This document shows, piece by piece, positions 52,765-63,984 of a DNA stretch of 64,000 nucleotides. Both the position numbers and the translations under genes were made by a program. How positions within the stretch are numbered: position 1 is the first letter of the stretch; every line of letters starts with the position of its first letter. The stretch lies in NCBI GenBank assembly GCA_028752905.1, contig JAQNBH010000003.1, forward strand, positions 38,996,472 through 39,060,471. Reading direction: 5' to 3'. The notes beneath the pieces were generated by a model. That model was not told the origin of the DNA. It saw nothing but the letters and a program-made list of their open reading frames with translations, and ran no database searches. The DNA is from Cladorhizidae sp. MBARI D1340-BT2 (Eukaryota; Porifera; Demospongiae; Poecilosclerida; Cladorhizidae).

Positions 52765-54340
52765 ATGCCGAAAATTTTCAAGTCGATACCATCAGCGTCG
52801 ATACCATCAGCGTCTAAGACCCCAGATCGACCTTCTAAGTTTGCCTCAAAAATGTGGAAGAGGCGTCGTTGGCCTGTAGCTAAGGAGTTTAACCTTGAGC
52901 AGGAGACACCAGCTTCTACCGATGACTCGCCAATGCCACTGGTGTCGGTTGTCAGCGGGGAAAAGCTGGCGCTAACTAGGCCAACTGTGGCTACCTCTAA
53001 GGCTGGGCCTTCCTCTGAAATTTTGGACTGTGAGCCACAGATGAGCCAGGCTACTTCATATAACCTGGTCTCTACTGATCGGCTTCGAGCCTCATTAAAG
53101 AGGTTAGCTTTCTGTGCCTGTGGAGCGCCTTTGGATGTCCATGAAGATCTGTCTTCTAGAAAAGGTCTGGTTTCGAAGATGTCCATCTTTTGTTCTGGTT
53201 GCAGCAAAACGGGTATTTTCTCAGATCCTTACTCGAGGAAGGAAACTTCTAGAGTACAAGAGAGATGTGTTCTGGCATCCAAGTTTGTTAGTTTAGGGTG
53301 CGACCATCTTCAGATGTTGATATCGATGATTGGTCTGCCTCCTTCTCTAGGTCCTTCTTATGCTTGGCATAATACACGGCTTTGTGAGTTGACCGAAAGG
53401 AAAGCTGACAATAGTCATTCGCTGGCCTCTGCACATCTTCACAGTGTGCTCGGTGTCGATTCTGACAAGGTTGTTCATATGACTGTCACTTTGGACGGCA
53501 CCTGGTCCAAACGTGGGCACACAGCTCGCTACGGTGTGGTTGTGGTGATCCTCCTGGAAGACTGGACAAGTGCTTGATACCGAAGTCCTTTCCAAGGGAT
53601 GTCTGATCTGTTCCGCTCACGAAGGCATGGATAAGGACTCGGAGGGTTACCGTCTGTGGTGGGAAGGCCACGAGGATTCATGTAACCGAAATTACATCGG
53701 ATCCTAGCCTGCCATGGAGACAACTGGAGCGGAGGTTATTTTCTTGCGTTCCATCTCTAAGAAGAAGAATCTCCGCTACACAAAGGTAAGCACATTATAT
53801 TAAAAAATATATTGTGAGTTTTTATAGATGGCCTTGTTTCTTTCAGGTAATCAGTGATGGTGATACCAAGACTGTATCCAACCTCAATGCCCTAAACCAG
53901 GGCTTGGGGCCTTGCGACGACCCTTTACCCACGGTGTGTGTGTATGTGCCTCAGTGTGTGCCTCCCCCCCCCCCCCCCCCCCCCCCCGTGTAGTGAATGC
54001 AGCAGAGAACAAGCAACGTCACAGCAAGATGAATGCGCTGTAGGTCGTCATTGACCCGTAAGCAATGTCCGTACTTCGTTGGCCCCTTCCTTTATTGTTG
54101 TTCCTAATGTCCTCCCTCTTCAGTGATCAAATCATGGGTCGGGTATTGCCATCGTCAAGCATGAGTGTGTAGGGCATGTTCAGAAGCGTCTCGGAAAACA
54201 TCTACATCGGCACCTGTCATGAGCAAGATCAAGGACAAGGCTGCTACCCGGAAGCAGCAGGTGCTCGCAAATAAGGCTGCCCGAGATACTACCAGGGCTC
54301 TCAAAGCTGCGGCCCTAGAACTGGCAAAAACCTGCATCCC
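52765..54340 (+). pseudogene. Mutator-like transposase, decayed, with introns
   Basis: ATG 52765 opens a basic N-terminus (MPKIFKSIPS). About residue 115-160 is a Cys pair region (CACGAPL, CSGCSK), then RCVLASKFVSLG and the diagnostic TLDGTWSKRGHTARYGVVVV of Mutator-like transposases (metazoan type). After a frame change near 53,570 come DTEVLSKGCLICSAHEG, NYIGS, METTGAEVIFLRS, then an intron (about 53,787-53,846, GTAAGC to TTTCAG) and VISDGDTKTVSNLNAL. A second putative intron holds the poly-C run. Further on, HECVGHVQKRLGKHL fits the family. Frameshifts make it inactive. Confidence 0.7.
53964..53987. repeat. Run of 24 C in a putative intron
   Basis: 24 C residues, then GTGTAG, an apparent acceptor before AATGCAGCAGAGAACAAGC. 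The C-run would act as the polypyrimidine tract. Length in the assembly may be unreliable. Confidence 0.7.
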
Positions 54341-54668
54341 AAAAACCTCATCCAGAATAACTCCAAATTGCTAAGTGCTAAAAATTTGAAATTGGTACGA
54401 GTGACTAGAGGAAGCCCTAGTCTATTCAATGACATTTTTCATTAGGCGTTACAATTTTACGTGGTCAAGCATGCGGGTGGAAAATTGAGGGTGTTGATTT
54501 TCAACATAATCAATTTTCCATCCACGTGCTTCACCACGTACTACATTTTCACGCCGAATGAAAAAGGTCATTGAATAGAGGCGGGCTTCCTTTAGCCACT
54601 GGTACCAATTTTTAGCACTTAGCAATCTGTAGTTATTTTGGATGAGGTTTTTGGGATGCAGGTTTTTG
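54325..54668. repeat. Foldback (MITE-like) palindrome, about 344 bp
   Basis: Left arm CAAAAACCTGCATCCCAAAA... returns inverted as ...GGGATGCAGGTTTTTG; both arms carry AGCACTTAGCAATCTG-type sequence and the stem continues towards a centre near 54,496. Arms differ by small indels. One arm's sequence continues to 54,870 and recurs at 59,250-59,520. Confidence 0.8.
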
Positions 54669-54870
54669 AGTTCCCTCCACTTTTAGGTCTAATAACTTTC
54701 CTATAGTTATACCTATGAAACATATTTTAGTATCAAAAGAGAGCTCATAGAGAGACCTATCTTTTGAGCTATATATCAAGTCCATACCATAAAGTTTGCA
54801 GAATCTACGGAGCTCTAAAGTTGTAACCACAAGTAAAAAATAAAATAAAAATTTAAATGCCCCCCTTCAA
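54669..54870. repeat. Dispersed repeat continuing from the palindrome
   Basis: CATAGAGAGACCTATCTTTTGAGCTATATATC and neighbours match 59,330-59,500. Probably the end sequence of a DNA transposon family. Confidence 0.6.
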
Positions 54871-56436
54871 TTTTTCAGTTGAATGAAGTGTAGGCCTGGA
54901 TAAAATCCACCATAACTTGAGACTTGTGCTTCCAAATGTTTTCAAATTTGAAAGACAATTTGTACAGATGTTTAGAAATGATATAAGCACACACAAAAAA
55001 GGTCAAATATTGGGGGGGAATGGGCCATACTGGCCTTAAGCGGCAAGGAGCATGTAGAGCCGGGACTCTTGCATGCAAACTTGCAAGTGAGGCTATACTA
55101 GACAATGACATTGTCCTTTGGTGCCCAGCAAAAGGAAACTGGCACCTCCCAAAGGAACTAAAACAACTAAAATGAGTAACGTTTATGCATTACCCACAAT
55201 TTTGGAGAGCTCCTGTGGATTTTGAGCCAGTGCAGCGAAGCATTGAAATGCTTACATGTATAGGTAGTGTTTGGTATTCTCTGTTGTCTTTATAATTCAA
55301 TACTTCCTTGGAGCAACGTATTTTAAGTCCGAAAGAAAATATTCAACAGAAAAAATAAAATAACCACTCTAAATATACCACAGTGCTATTTTGGTAATTT
55401 CTTTGTATGCACGTGATTTCTGATATATCCACTTATGGCAGTCCTTCACTGAACTGAATTGGAACTTCACTACAGTTGCTATTCTGTCAAGCTTTACATC
55501 AAAACTACAACAGGTAGGAGCAACACAAGTGAACTCTAAACGAACATAAAAGGATGCCAAGTAAGCCTGTAACATCGGCAGGTAGGAGCAACACAAGTGA
55601 ATGCTAAAGGAACATTAAGACATGCCAAGCAAGCCTGTAACATCGGCGAATGCAAACATAAACCTGTCCACACTGCACTAAATACACAGATGTGTGCATG
55701 TTGGGTCAGAGAAAAATGCTGATGCGCATCAATGAGAATTCATCGCATCCACACTAGCACCGAAAATAACCGTACGAAGCAAAAATAGACAGCCTACCAA
55801 TGTCAATAAACTGTATCTGTAATTGAGATCCCTATTCCTTTCTTGCTGATCCATGTTAGAGGAGGAAGGGCACCACCTGGTCACTAATATATTGAGACAA
55901 GACCATGTTGCAGTACATAACCACAACCACAGCCTTGTGCAAGACCATGTTGCAGTACATAATAACAATAACAGCTTGTGCAAGACCACAGACTTCGTGT
56001 GTAAATAACAGAAATGTCAGGTGCAAATCTAGCTAGATAGCTATGGAGTATTAGCCTATCTCTGGGATGAACTAAAGGTTCCTAGTTACAGATGCTGTGT
56101 AGTGTAGATAGCTAAGCTAGACACAATAAGTGATGTCTATATGTTAGTTCCTTCTAGTATTTAGAACGGTTGTACAGAGATAGAAACACTAGCTTGTCTA
56201 TAGGCTTCTGGCATCTAGCTAGCTAGCTATGGAATATTAGCGCTATCTCTGAGATAAACAAAGGGTACCTAGCTACAGCTGCTGTGTAGTGTAGATAGCT
56301 ACGCTAAGCTAGATACACTAAGGGCTGGCTGTATGTTAGCTCCTCTGGTCTGTTTTACGTAGAGAGAAACACTAAGCGCTGGCATTTTCTTATCTCCTAC
56401 TTATATTTAGTGCTCTAGTACCTTGTTGGACCCAAT
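54871..56436. repeat. Non-coding region with three local tandem duplications
   Basis: Two copies of CAGGTAGGAGCAACACAAGTGAA (55,512; 55,580), two of AAGACCATGTTGCAGTACATAA (55,899; 55,941), and two diverged blocks of about 130 bp (56,028-56,160; 56,213-56,350) around GCTGTGTAGTGTAGATAGCTA. No supported gene. Confidence 0.6.
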
Positions 56437-56540
56437 ACCACCATTGTACAACTTAATACCACCATTGTACAACCAAATACCACCATTGTACAACCCAATA
56501 CCACCATTGTACACAACCCAATACCACCATTGTACGTGTT
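56437..56540. repeat. 20-22-bp minisatellite, first block
   Basis: Copies of AATACCACCATTGTACAACC. The Tyr-Asn-Gly-Gly frames seen on the minus strand are a by-product of this repeat. Confidence 0.85.
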
Positions 56541-56989
56541 GATGTTGAGGATACTCAGAGAGGTCGCATGCCGTTTGTTTTCGCTGCTGACACTGCATCT
56601 GTCAGTGTAGCACCGTAGGCATGTGACGGTGGAAAAGAGGCAAGCCAGGAAGAGACTTCCCATTCTAACTAAACACATAGCCGTAGGAGCCGCAATTGCC
56701 GTATAGGTTTAATGGGAGGTATCAACACCAATTAGGGCACGTCTACAGAGTCTTGATTGTAGTTTCACAGTTTACAGGTTTACAGGTGGGGCAGGGATTT
56801 GAAGGGAGGGGCTCCACAAAATTGACCATATATATATTAGAATACATAATTATCAAGTCAGTCAGTCAGATGCACCTGCCGACACCCTACAAGAGCTAAT
56901 CAAACAGCCAATTCCACTCCACGACTTGCAGTTAGAACTCCAAGTGACAGATGGACAAGATGGGTATAAAGAAGATGGACAAGATGGGT

Positions 56990-57310
56990 ATTGGGTTGTA
57001 CAATGGTGGTATTGGGTTGTACAATGGTGGTATTGGGGTGTACAACTTAATACCACCATTGTACAACCCACCATTGTACAACCAATACCACCATTGTACA
57101 ACCCAATACCACCATTGTACAACCCAATATACAACCATTGTACAACCCAATACCACCGTTGTACAACCCAATACCACCATTGTACAAACCAATAACACCA
57201 TTGTACAACCCAATACATGTACCACCATTGTACAACCCAATACCACCATTGTACAACCCAATACCACCGTTGTACAACCCAATACCACCGTAGTACAACC
57301 CAATACTAAC
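56990..57310. repeat. Same minisatellite, inverted then forward
   Basis: 56,990-57,045 carries the reverse complement (GGGTTGTACAATGGTGGTAT) and 57,046-57,310 the forward copies, so the array can fold into a long hairpin. Confidence 0.85.
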
Positions 57311-58929
57311 ATTGTTCCACAGTTTCTAAATACACAAAATAAAAGGGGTGTTTTCAGATGTACCATGTGCAGAACATGATTAGTATTTAAGACATTGTTA
57401 GCAGAGAGAGAAGAGACTAGATCTAAGCCAGAGCTTAAAGCAGGACTGACTAGTTAATACCTGAATATTGAATATTGTTTATGTGCAATTAATGGTTGTA
57501 TATAATCAATGATTGTTTCACCTGTGATCTATAGAAAAATTAAGGCTGTGAGAAAGCCAAGAGAGGTGATAGGGTTGGGCTAACAAGGTTCCTGTCGGAT
57601 TCTGTAAGGTCAGGGTCAAGAACAAGTTAGTCGGCGCAGCTGATGCAAATTGGCCTTTGGTGTGAAAGGTCAAGTACAGTAGAGGCATAGCTGACAATCA
57701 GCAACCTACAGATGGGTGGGAATCATTTGCTGCAGAGAAGAGGAGAGAGCTGAGGGAAAGGCAGAACGGGCGGAAGTTGAAACTGCACGAGGGATTAAAA
57801 ACAAAGCAACAGTTCTCTAGCTATGTGCTAGCTAGTTTGGTGACTGGCCACAGATAGTTACAGCAGGCTACAAAGTTCCGAATTGCAGCATCACGAAGAC
57901 ATGAGTGAATAAATGCAAAGTCACGTAGAACGCTTTAATTTGTTGCTCTGATTTTGCATCAAACTACTATCAATTGGACCAGAATAAATGGGAATTATTT
58001 AATTGTAATTCAGCATAGACGGGACTAATTTGCATTGGTTTGTACAGTGTTAGAGCACGAGGACATAAAGCTTTAACGGACAACCAGTTCTAGAACAACA
58101 TGGAAGTATCGCTGAGTCAGCAAAGCTAACATGCAGACAAAATATACCAAAATGCAAGTATTTCCCACCCACCACTCTAACCGTACGAAGATTGTAAGAC
58201 TCAACCCTTGCGCTTGCGCAAGAAATATTGCCTTCAAGCCCCACTATTTGCACATGCTTGTAACAATGCTCAACCCTACTATTGATCCAGTGAGAGAGCA
58301 CATAAGACATTTGGAACTTACAGTACCTTGAACACTTCTGAGTCCAGAGGAGAATATCATCTTTTATCCTTAGCAGTGGAATGGCTACAAAAGTATAAAT
58401 GCTCAATTATAAATGGTCGTTGCAAGGGATTGTGTATGCCTTCAAATGTTGAGGCAACCTACAAAGTGTAAATTCCTCATCTAGTAGCAACAACTAGGGT
58501 GGAAGGGGGATGGGAGAGTCTTTTTGATTTACTTGCAACAAATTTATTGAAGCACGGATTCATATAGAAACCTTGCCATGGGAGGGGGGTGCGATGAAAA
58601 ACCAGGTGTAGGGCTTGACCCAGTATCGAAATTTGAAAGGGGGAAGGGGTGACTAATGCCACCTTCGCCGCCCCAAATGTGTGAACTTGCCAAAAGGTCG
58701 ATTTCTCTTATGAAATTTAAAATATTGCCTAGGTAATAACCAATCCAAAGTTACATACATCTAAAATTGGGAAACGTCATCTGAATGCCAGAATTTCTAG
58801 CAGGAGAACCAACTTTTGGTGCTCGACTAGATAGTCATGGTTGAGCACCCAATGGAAGAATAAAAACAAATTGTCCATTAAAGTAGGGCTTCCCTCTAGC
58901 CTGAGGCACTAATTACAGATGTCAGCAAG
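57311..58929. other. No gene seen
   Basis: Unique-looking AT-rich DNA. Short frames (58,050-58,406 minus, 58,131-58,331 plus) overlap on opposite strands and match nothing I know. Confidence 0.5.
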
Positions 58930-59151
58930 TTAGGCACTCGACATTTTTAAGTAAACCCACCCAACCCACTCTTCTGCCTTCTTTGCCATCTTCTCTAACT
59001 GAACATTACCCCTTAGCTTCCTATCAAACCATATTCCTAAGTACTTGAATTCTTTGACCTCTTCCAATATCTCCTCACCAATCCTCCAATGCACTTCTGA
59101 TTCCTTCTTCCCTACTACCATGACCTTGCTCTTCTTGCTATTAAATTTCAT
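58930..59151 (-). pseudogene. LINE reverse transcriptase C-terminal scrap
   Basis: Minus-strand frame of 73 residues: MKFNSKKSKVMVVGKKES, EEVKEFKYLGIWFDRKL, EKMAKKAEEWVG. KSKVM and KYLG are the conserved end of the RT domain in non-LTR retrotransposons (Jockey/CR1-like). Cut at both ends. Confidence 0.7.
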
Positions 59152-60290
59152 CTAAATGAGTTTTATGGATTTTTAAAGAAATTCATTTTCTACCCGCGCG
59201 CTTGACCACGTACTTAAATTTTAACGCCTAATCAAAACACTCATTACATAGAGTAGGGCTTCCTCTAGCCACCGTGCTAATTTTAAATTTTTAGCACTTA
59301 GCAATCTGGAGTTATTTATGTGGGCATTCAGGTTTTTAGGTCCCTCCACTTGTAGCTCCCCTAACTTGGCTATAGTTATACCCGTGAAAAATATTTTAGT
59401 ATCAACAGAGAGCACATAGAGAGACCTATCTTTTGAGCTATATATCAAGTCCATACCATGAAGTTACGGAATCTATGGAGTTATAAAGTGGTTATCACAC
59501 ACAAAAAAAGCATGTGGGTCATTCCCCCCCCCCCAAAATGCAACTGTCTCCCCTTCAAAGCTGTATTATGAGTATTATGAAAAAGGTGTGTTTTTGGACT
59601 TTCAAAAAATCTCTCTCGGTGAATATTTATCTAGAACAATTCCATAATATACCATTTTATAGCTCTTTCTATGCTCTAAAGTTTGATAGAATCCTTTTTC
59701 TTATTTTGTGTACTGGTCTTGAGTTATGCATTGATGTTCGACACGGATTTCATGCTTTTTCATTACGAATTTTCATTGACCTCCCAAATCACTTCCAAGT
59801 ACATTGTGGCAAAACTGTCTCTATCATACTTTACGTATGTGGCTATGTTACACAAACTGTGAATGGGAAGTGGTCACTGACAATCTGTGATTTTTAAGAT
59901 TTTTGTCGAGTGACAAGGGTAAGGTTCTAAGGGCGTCTATCTGTGGCAAATGTACAAACATGAAAAATCATTAATAGCCTTCATGTAATATGTCATTTTA
60001 AAGCTATTGATCCAGTCTTTCTTTTGATCTAAAAAGTATCTGTAGAGGATGAAAAACAAAAAAGTTATGAACGATACAAATTTGGAACACAGATCTTCAG
60101 AAAAATGGTTTACTACCCCCTTAAAAAAATGAGTAGTGGGGGTCTGCCAAGAGGAGGAGGGTCCTGCCTTGGATGTTTCTGCATGCATCTTCTGACAAAA
60201 TAGGCCTCTAGAGATATTTTATATATCATTGGAAAGCACATAGAACATTTTTAAGTACCCCAATTTGTGTGCACGTAACTTTGGCAGAGT
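59152..60290. repeat. Dispersed transposon-flank repeats
   Basis: 59,250-59,520 repeats the sequence at 54,590-54,870. 60,107-60,120 ends in TACTACCCCCTTAA, and 60,140-60,250 repeats the 24,285-24,400 sequence. No supported gene; a 127-codon frame at 59,514 starts in repeat sequence and lacks family motifs. Confidence 0.5.
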
Positions 60291-60415
60291 TAAGGGGGTA
60301 GTTCACTACAAACTGGTAAAAAACGACTTTTGACTTTGACTGCCCATAACTTTTTTTTAATAATTGGTTTGTGTAGATAATGTTATGCTCAAATTGTTGC
60401 TTGTTCCATCTTCCC
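60291..60415. repeat. Inverted copy of the 24.4-kb repeat end
   Basis: TTAAGGGGGTAGTTCACTAC begins a block whose CTTTTGACTTTGACTGCCCATAAC is the reverse complement of 24,448-24,472. With TACTACCCCCTTAA at 60,107 it suggests terminal sequence starting TTAAGGGGGTAGT. Confidence 0.55.
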
Positions 60416-60566
60416 CTTGGATAGTGATGATTTCTTCAACCCAAATATACCTGACAAGACAAAACTATTAAAGACTACTGCTTCACAAAACGATTTGCTT
60501 CATGTGCATTCAGAAGGTTGTTTTATTATCCTGGAGTGATTGAGATGGCAGAAAAAGTAGGGGAAG

Positions 60567-60794
60567 ATGGTAATGTTACCAAATACTCGAAGACTCATAA
60601 GGGAGTGGATGAGCAGAATAATCTCAAGTCCGTGCATTCGGAGTGATTCGATGAAGGCCATTGCGAAGTTTATATTTCATGATGCCACATGCAAGAGATG
60701 TTTGCTGCCAGAAATGGAATTGAACCCAAGATATATAGCATACATGGCTCATAATAGATTGCATATGGATGCAAGTCGTGCTAGGTTCTGCTAG
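60567..60794 (+). pseudogene. Unknown ORF fragment, 75 aa
   Basis: Plus-strand frame with SMKAIAKFIFHDATCKRCLL and MELNPRYIAYMAHNRLHMDA. The CKRC pair and dense motif texture suggest a transposon protein remnant. The reading upstream (60,420-60,566) is broken. Family not assigned. Confidence 0.35.
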
Positions 60795-61984
60795 CACTTC
60801 AATTCATCAAAAATAAAAACACACATTATATATATTTTATACTTAATTTTTTTCAGTTGGTATTTTGTTTTCATCATAATTGTGCAAGTGTATCTAATGA
60901 TCTCATCATTGTGACTTTCAATACCAAGATTACATATTGTGAATGTTGTGAATTTGATTTGTAGTTTAGAGGGAGAGAGAACTAAGAGGGAGAGGGAGAG
61001 AGATCAGAAGAAGAGAGATGAGAGGAGATAAAGGAAAGGGAGAGAAAGGAGCAGGGGAGGGAGTAGAGGGAGAGAAATGGAAGAGAGAGGTGAGGAGGAT
61101 AGGGAGAGAGGGAGAGAAAGGAGTGTTAGATAGAGAAGAGGGAGAAACGAGAGGGAAGTAGTTATGGATAGACATAATGTATGCAGAATATACTATATAC
61201 TATGCTAATATTAACCAGGCCAAAGTGGATCAAATCACTGAAGACGTGCTGTATATGACTAATTGATCAGACAAAAAGGGGTTATCGTACAGAGTACATA
61301 TCCTTCAACTGTCTTGGGAGGTCCGGGACATTCCCGGATTTGCAATTGGTAAAATGGTGTTTCTCCAGGAAATACTGGATTATAATTGTTTGTACAATTT
61401 ACAACTGGCTACAGCACTGTGAAACTAAAGGCTCTCCCTTAGCAGCTGCCATTTTACAACTGGCTATATACAGCACTATGAGACTAAAGGCTGCTCCTTA
61501 GCAGCTGCTACACCTGGTCCCTACACAAGTCAGCACTTCACTGCACAACTGAGAGGGGGAAAATCCAGTGATAAATTGTGCTTACATTTATTTTAGAATT
61601 TTAGAGATGGCAGAATAATGCTAGCATTATAGGCAGCATTTGGTCAGCTACAGAGGTAAAATAGTTTCGATGTAAATTGGACCCTGTAAGAATGTAGAAT
61701 GTAGATTAGACCACCTACTGCTAGGTTTGCTATTAGCACACCATTATTAATATTCACAACTAGCCACCTGAAAGTACAGCTGTCAAAACTGGCATGCCCA
61801 CGGACAGAGCATAATTATAATGTCAACAGGAAATTTCAATAGTGTGACCATAATTATACTATAAGGAATGTCAGTAATCAAGGCAACTGTCAGTCATCTG
61901 ACTCACCTTTCACCTTTTCTTGAGCATATGGTTGGCAATAGCTAGTAAAGGAATGGCTGCAGAACTGTAGTATTTCTTCTGCAG
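60795..61984. repeat. Non-coding; GA-rich tract and a 2-copy tandem repeat
   Basis: 60,970-61,160 is GGGAGAGA-type purine DNA. ACAACTGGCTA...CAGCACTRTGARACTAAAGGC occurs twice (61,397; 61,453). No gene seen. Confidence 0.6.
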
Positions 61985-63540
61985 ATAATGGTCCAGAAAT
62001 TGAGGCTCAAACTACTGGGCCTAGCACAGCTACTGGGCCGAGCACTGCCATTAGGCCCGATAAGAAAGTAGCTAATCTTCAGGACTAGCTTAAGAGTCCT
62101 GCTCCATCTGACCTCACAAGAAAGCGGAAACTAAGATGTAATCCTCCAAAAGGGTTTAAACAAGGTAAATATGTTGTTGCAGCTGAACCAGTTATTGTTT
62201 CAATCTCTACAAGGATAAGAGAATTCCCCAATGAAAATCTAACTGTTATTATGGGCAAGTTGTTTTGCAATCACTGCAGAGAGAATGTATATCTTAAGAA
62301 GAGTGTGTCAACTCAGCATATCAAGTCAGCAACGGGAAAGAGCGTTTGGCATCAAAGGAATTGAGAGAGAGGAACATAATATATATGTGATATGTTTAAT
62401 AAATATGACTAGGAAAAACACCCTATTGAAGAAGGCCTTTCAGATGCATTTCGTGTCCATCGAGTAAAAGTAGTTGTAGCATTTTTAAAGGCCGGGGGAG
62501 CTACCGCTTGCTAAGATTGATTTTTTTCCGGATTTATTTGAGAAAAGCCATTCCGGCTCTCCAACAGCACAAATTTGAATCAACTGATTCCTTTTATTTA
62601 GCATGAACAGTGAGAAAGCTTAAAGAAGGAAATTGATGGTAAAGACGTGTCTGTAATTTTTGGATAGCAATGGTGATACTACTGCGCTTTGTTGATGAAC
62701 AGTGGAACATACAGCAGCGTGTTGTTCGGCTAATGATTTTAGCTAAGAGCGAATAACTTTCACGTCAATTGATCATTTGCCTTTCTACTGAGCTACATAT
62801 TGCCTCCAACCTGTTAGTAGCTGCTATGCGAGATCGTATCAGTGAACAATGTAGAAATATATACACACATTGAGTATTGTTTTCCCACATATTTTAAATC
62901 TAGGGTGTTTTTCTCACACCTTGGGTCTAGTGGGAGAGAGAATCAAGACACCTGTGCTTGATGAATTTATGAAGCGTTGGTTGGGTTGGGCTTTATAGTT
63001 GAGGCTTCAGGACATTCTTGATGACTCTCCTATAAGTTAAAGATGGAACTTGCAATGACAATTAATGCTGGTTAACCTTTTGTTAAAGCGACATAACCCC
63101 TGGAAGGGGATGGGCCACTTATATTCAATGCATAAAATTAATGTACTTTCTGCTTCTATTTCCACTCAGTATAATCCAAATGTCAAAGCAGTTGCCAGCA
63201 AGCTGTCCTCCTACCCTGTTTGTGAACAGCAGCTGATTGACTGTGCTAAAGCATGTGTTGAACCTGCATACAGATACTTCAATGAAAAATTTGGAGATGA
63301 CCTCAAGCTCACTGTTGAAGCTTTAAAGTATGCTAAATAATTTGACCCGGCAAAGATTTGTGAGTTAAAACCATCCAGCAATGATATTGTATTTCCATTC
63401 CTCAGTACTGAGGCTGAGACGAGGTAGGCATTGTTTGTGGCTAAACACAACATATCTTTCCAAACCAGTCATCATGCCACTAAGCTGTTTAAAGTTATGT
63501 TTCCGGATTCAGAGATTGCCCCAAAAATTGCATTTGGGCG
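61985..63540 (+). pseudogene. Second hAT-like transposase, decayed, cut by an LTR element
   Basis: After a TTCTGCAG acceptor: TTGPSTATGPSTA, a BED-like finger LFCNHCRENVYLKKS, then in shifting frames HRVKVVVAFLKAGGA, VILLRFVDEQWNIQQRVVRL, LIICLSTELHIASNLLVAAM, CVEPAYRYFNEKFGDDLK, ELKPSSNDIVFPFL and VMFPDSEIAPKIAFG. The order fits hAT-like transposases with a CGGBP1-type finger. TAG at 62,086, TAA at 62,756 and several frameshifts disable it. It stops at 63,540 where the LTR begins. Confidence 0.65.
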
Positions 63541-63984
63541 TGTCAGGACCACTGGACCAACATGAGAGAGGGGAGGAGAGAGAAGGAGGAGAGACCTAGA
63601 GAGAGAGACAGAGAAGAACCAAGACTAAGAGGATTTACATATACCGGTATAAACCATGTGCGTGTTTCAGTACATATTCACCTGTTCCCTTTATTCATAA
63701 CAACACCATCAAAATCCTTAACGTAATCTTAGGTGGACTGATCCAATTGGTCATATATTACAGCATCACATGTGATATGGTAAATGCAGAACCAAAGGGG
63801 GACAGACTATTTAAAGCCACCCCATGAGTAGTGATGCAGATATCCTATTTTCTTGACATAAGATGAGTTGTTCAATCTGTAACCGAGTCTTGGGAAGACT
63901 AACCCCTACCTTGTCTTGAGGATATTTCTGGTGGCAGCTTATTAACTGGTGGATCGGAGACCTAATCCAGTCCCTGCCCCGACA
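63541..63984 (+). mobile_element. Probable 5' LTR of an LTR retrotransposon
   Basis: Starts TGTCAGGACC inside the hAT coding sequence and ends CCCCGACA, giving the TG...CA ends and a TGTC/GACA inverted terminus expected of an LTR. GACTATTTAAAGCC (63,806) could be its TATA region. It is followed immediately by a primer-binding-like site. The right-hand LTR is beyond the window, so this rests on end motifs and context. Confidence 0.55.

Noticed and set aside
55729..55989. Leu/Cys/Trp-rich minus-strand ORF
   Set aside because: Produced by the tandem CAAGACCATGTTGCAGTAC duplication.
56407..57379. ORFs of 60-144 codons rich in YNGGIGL or TTIVQPN
   Set aside because: Pure translations of the minisatellite in several frames.
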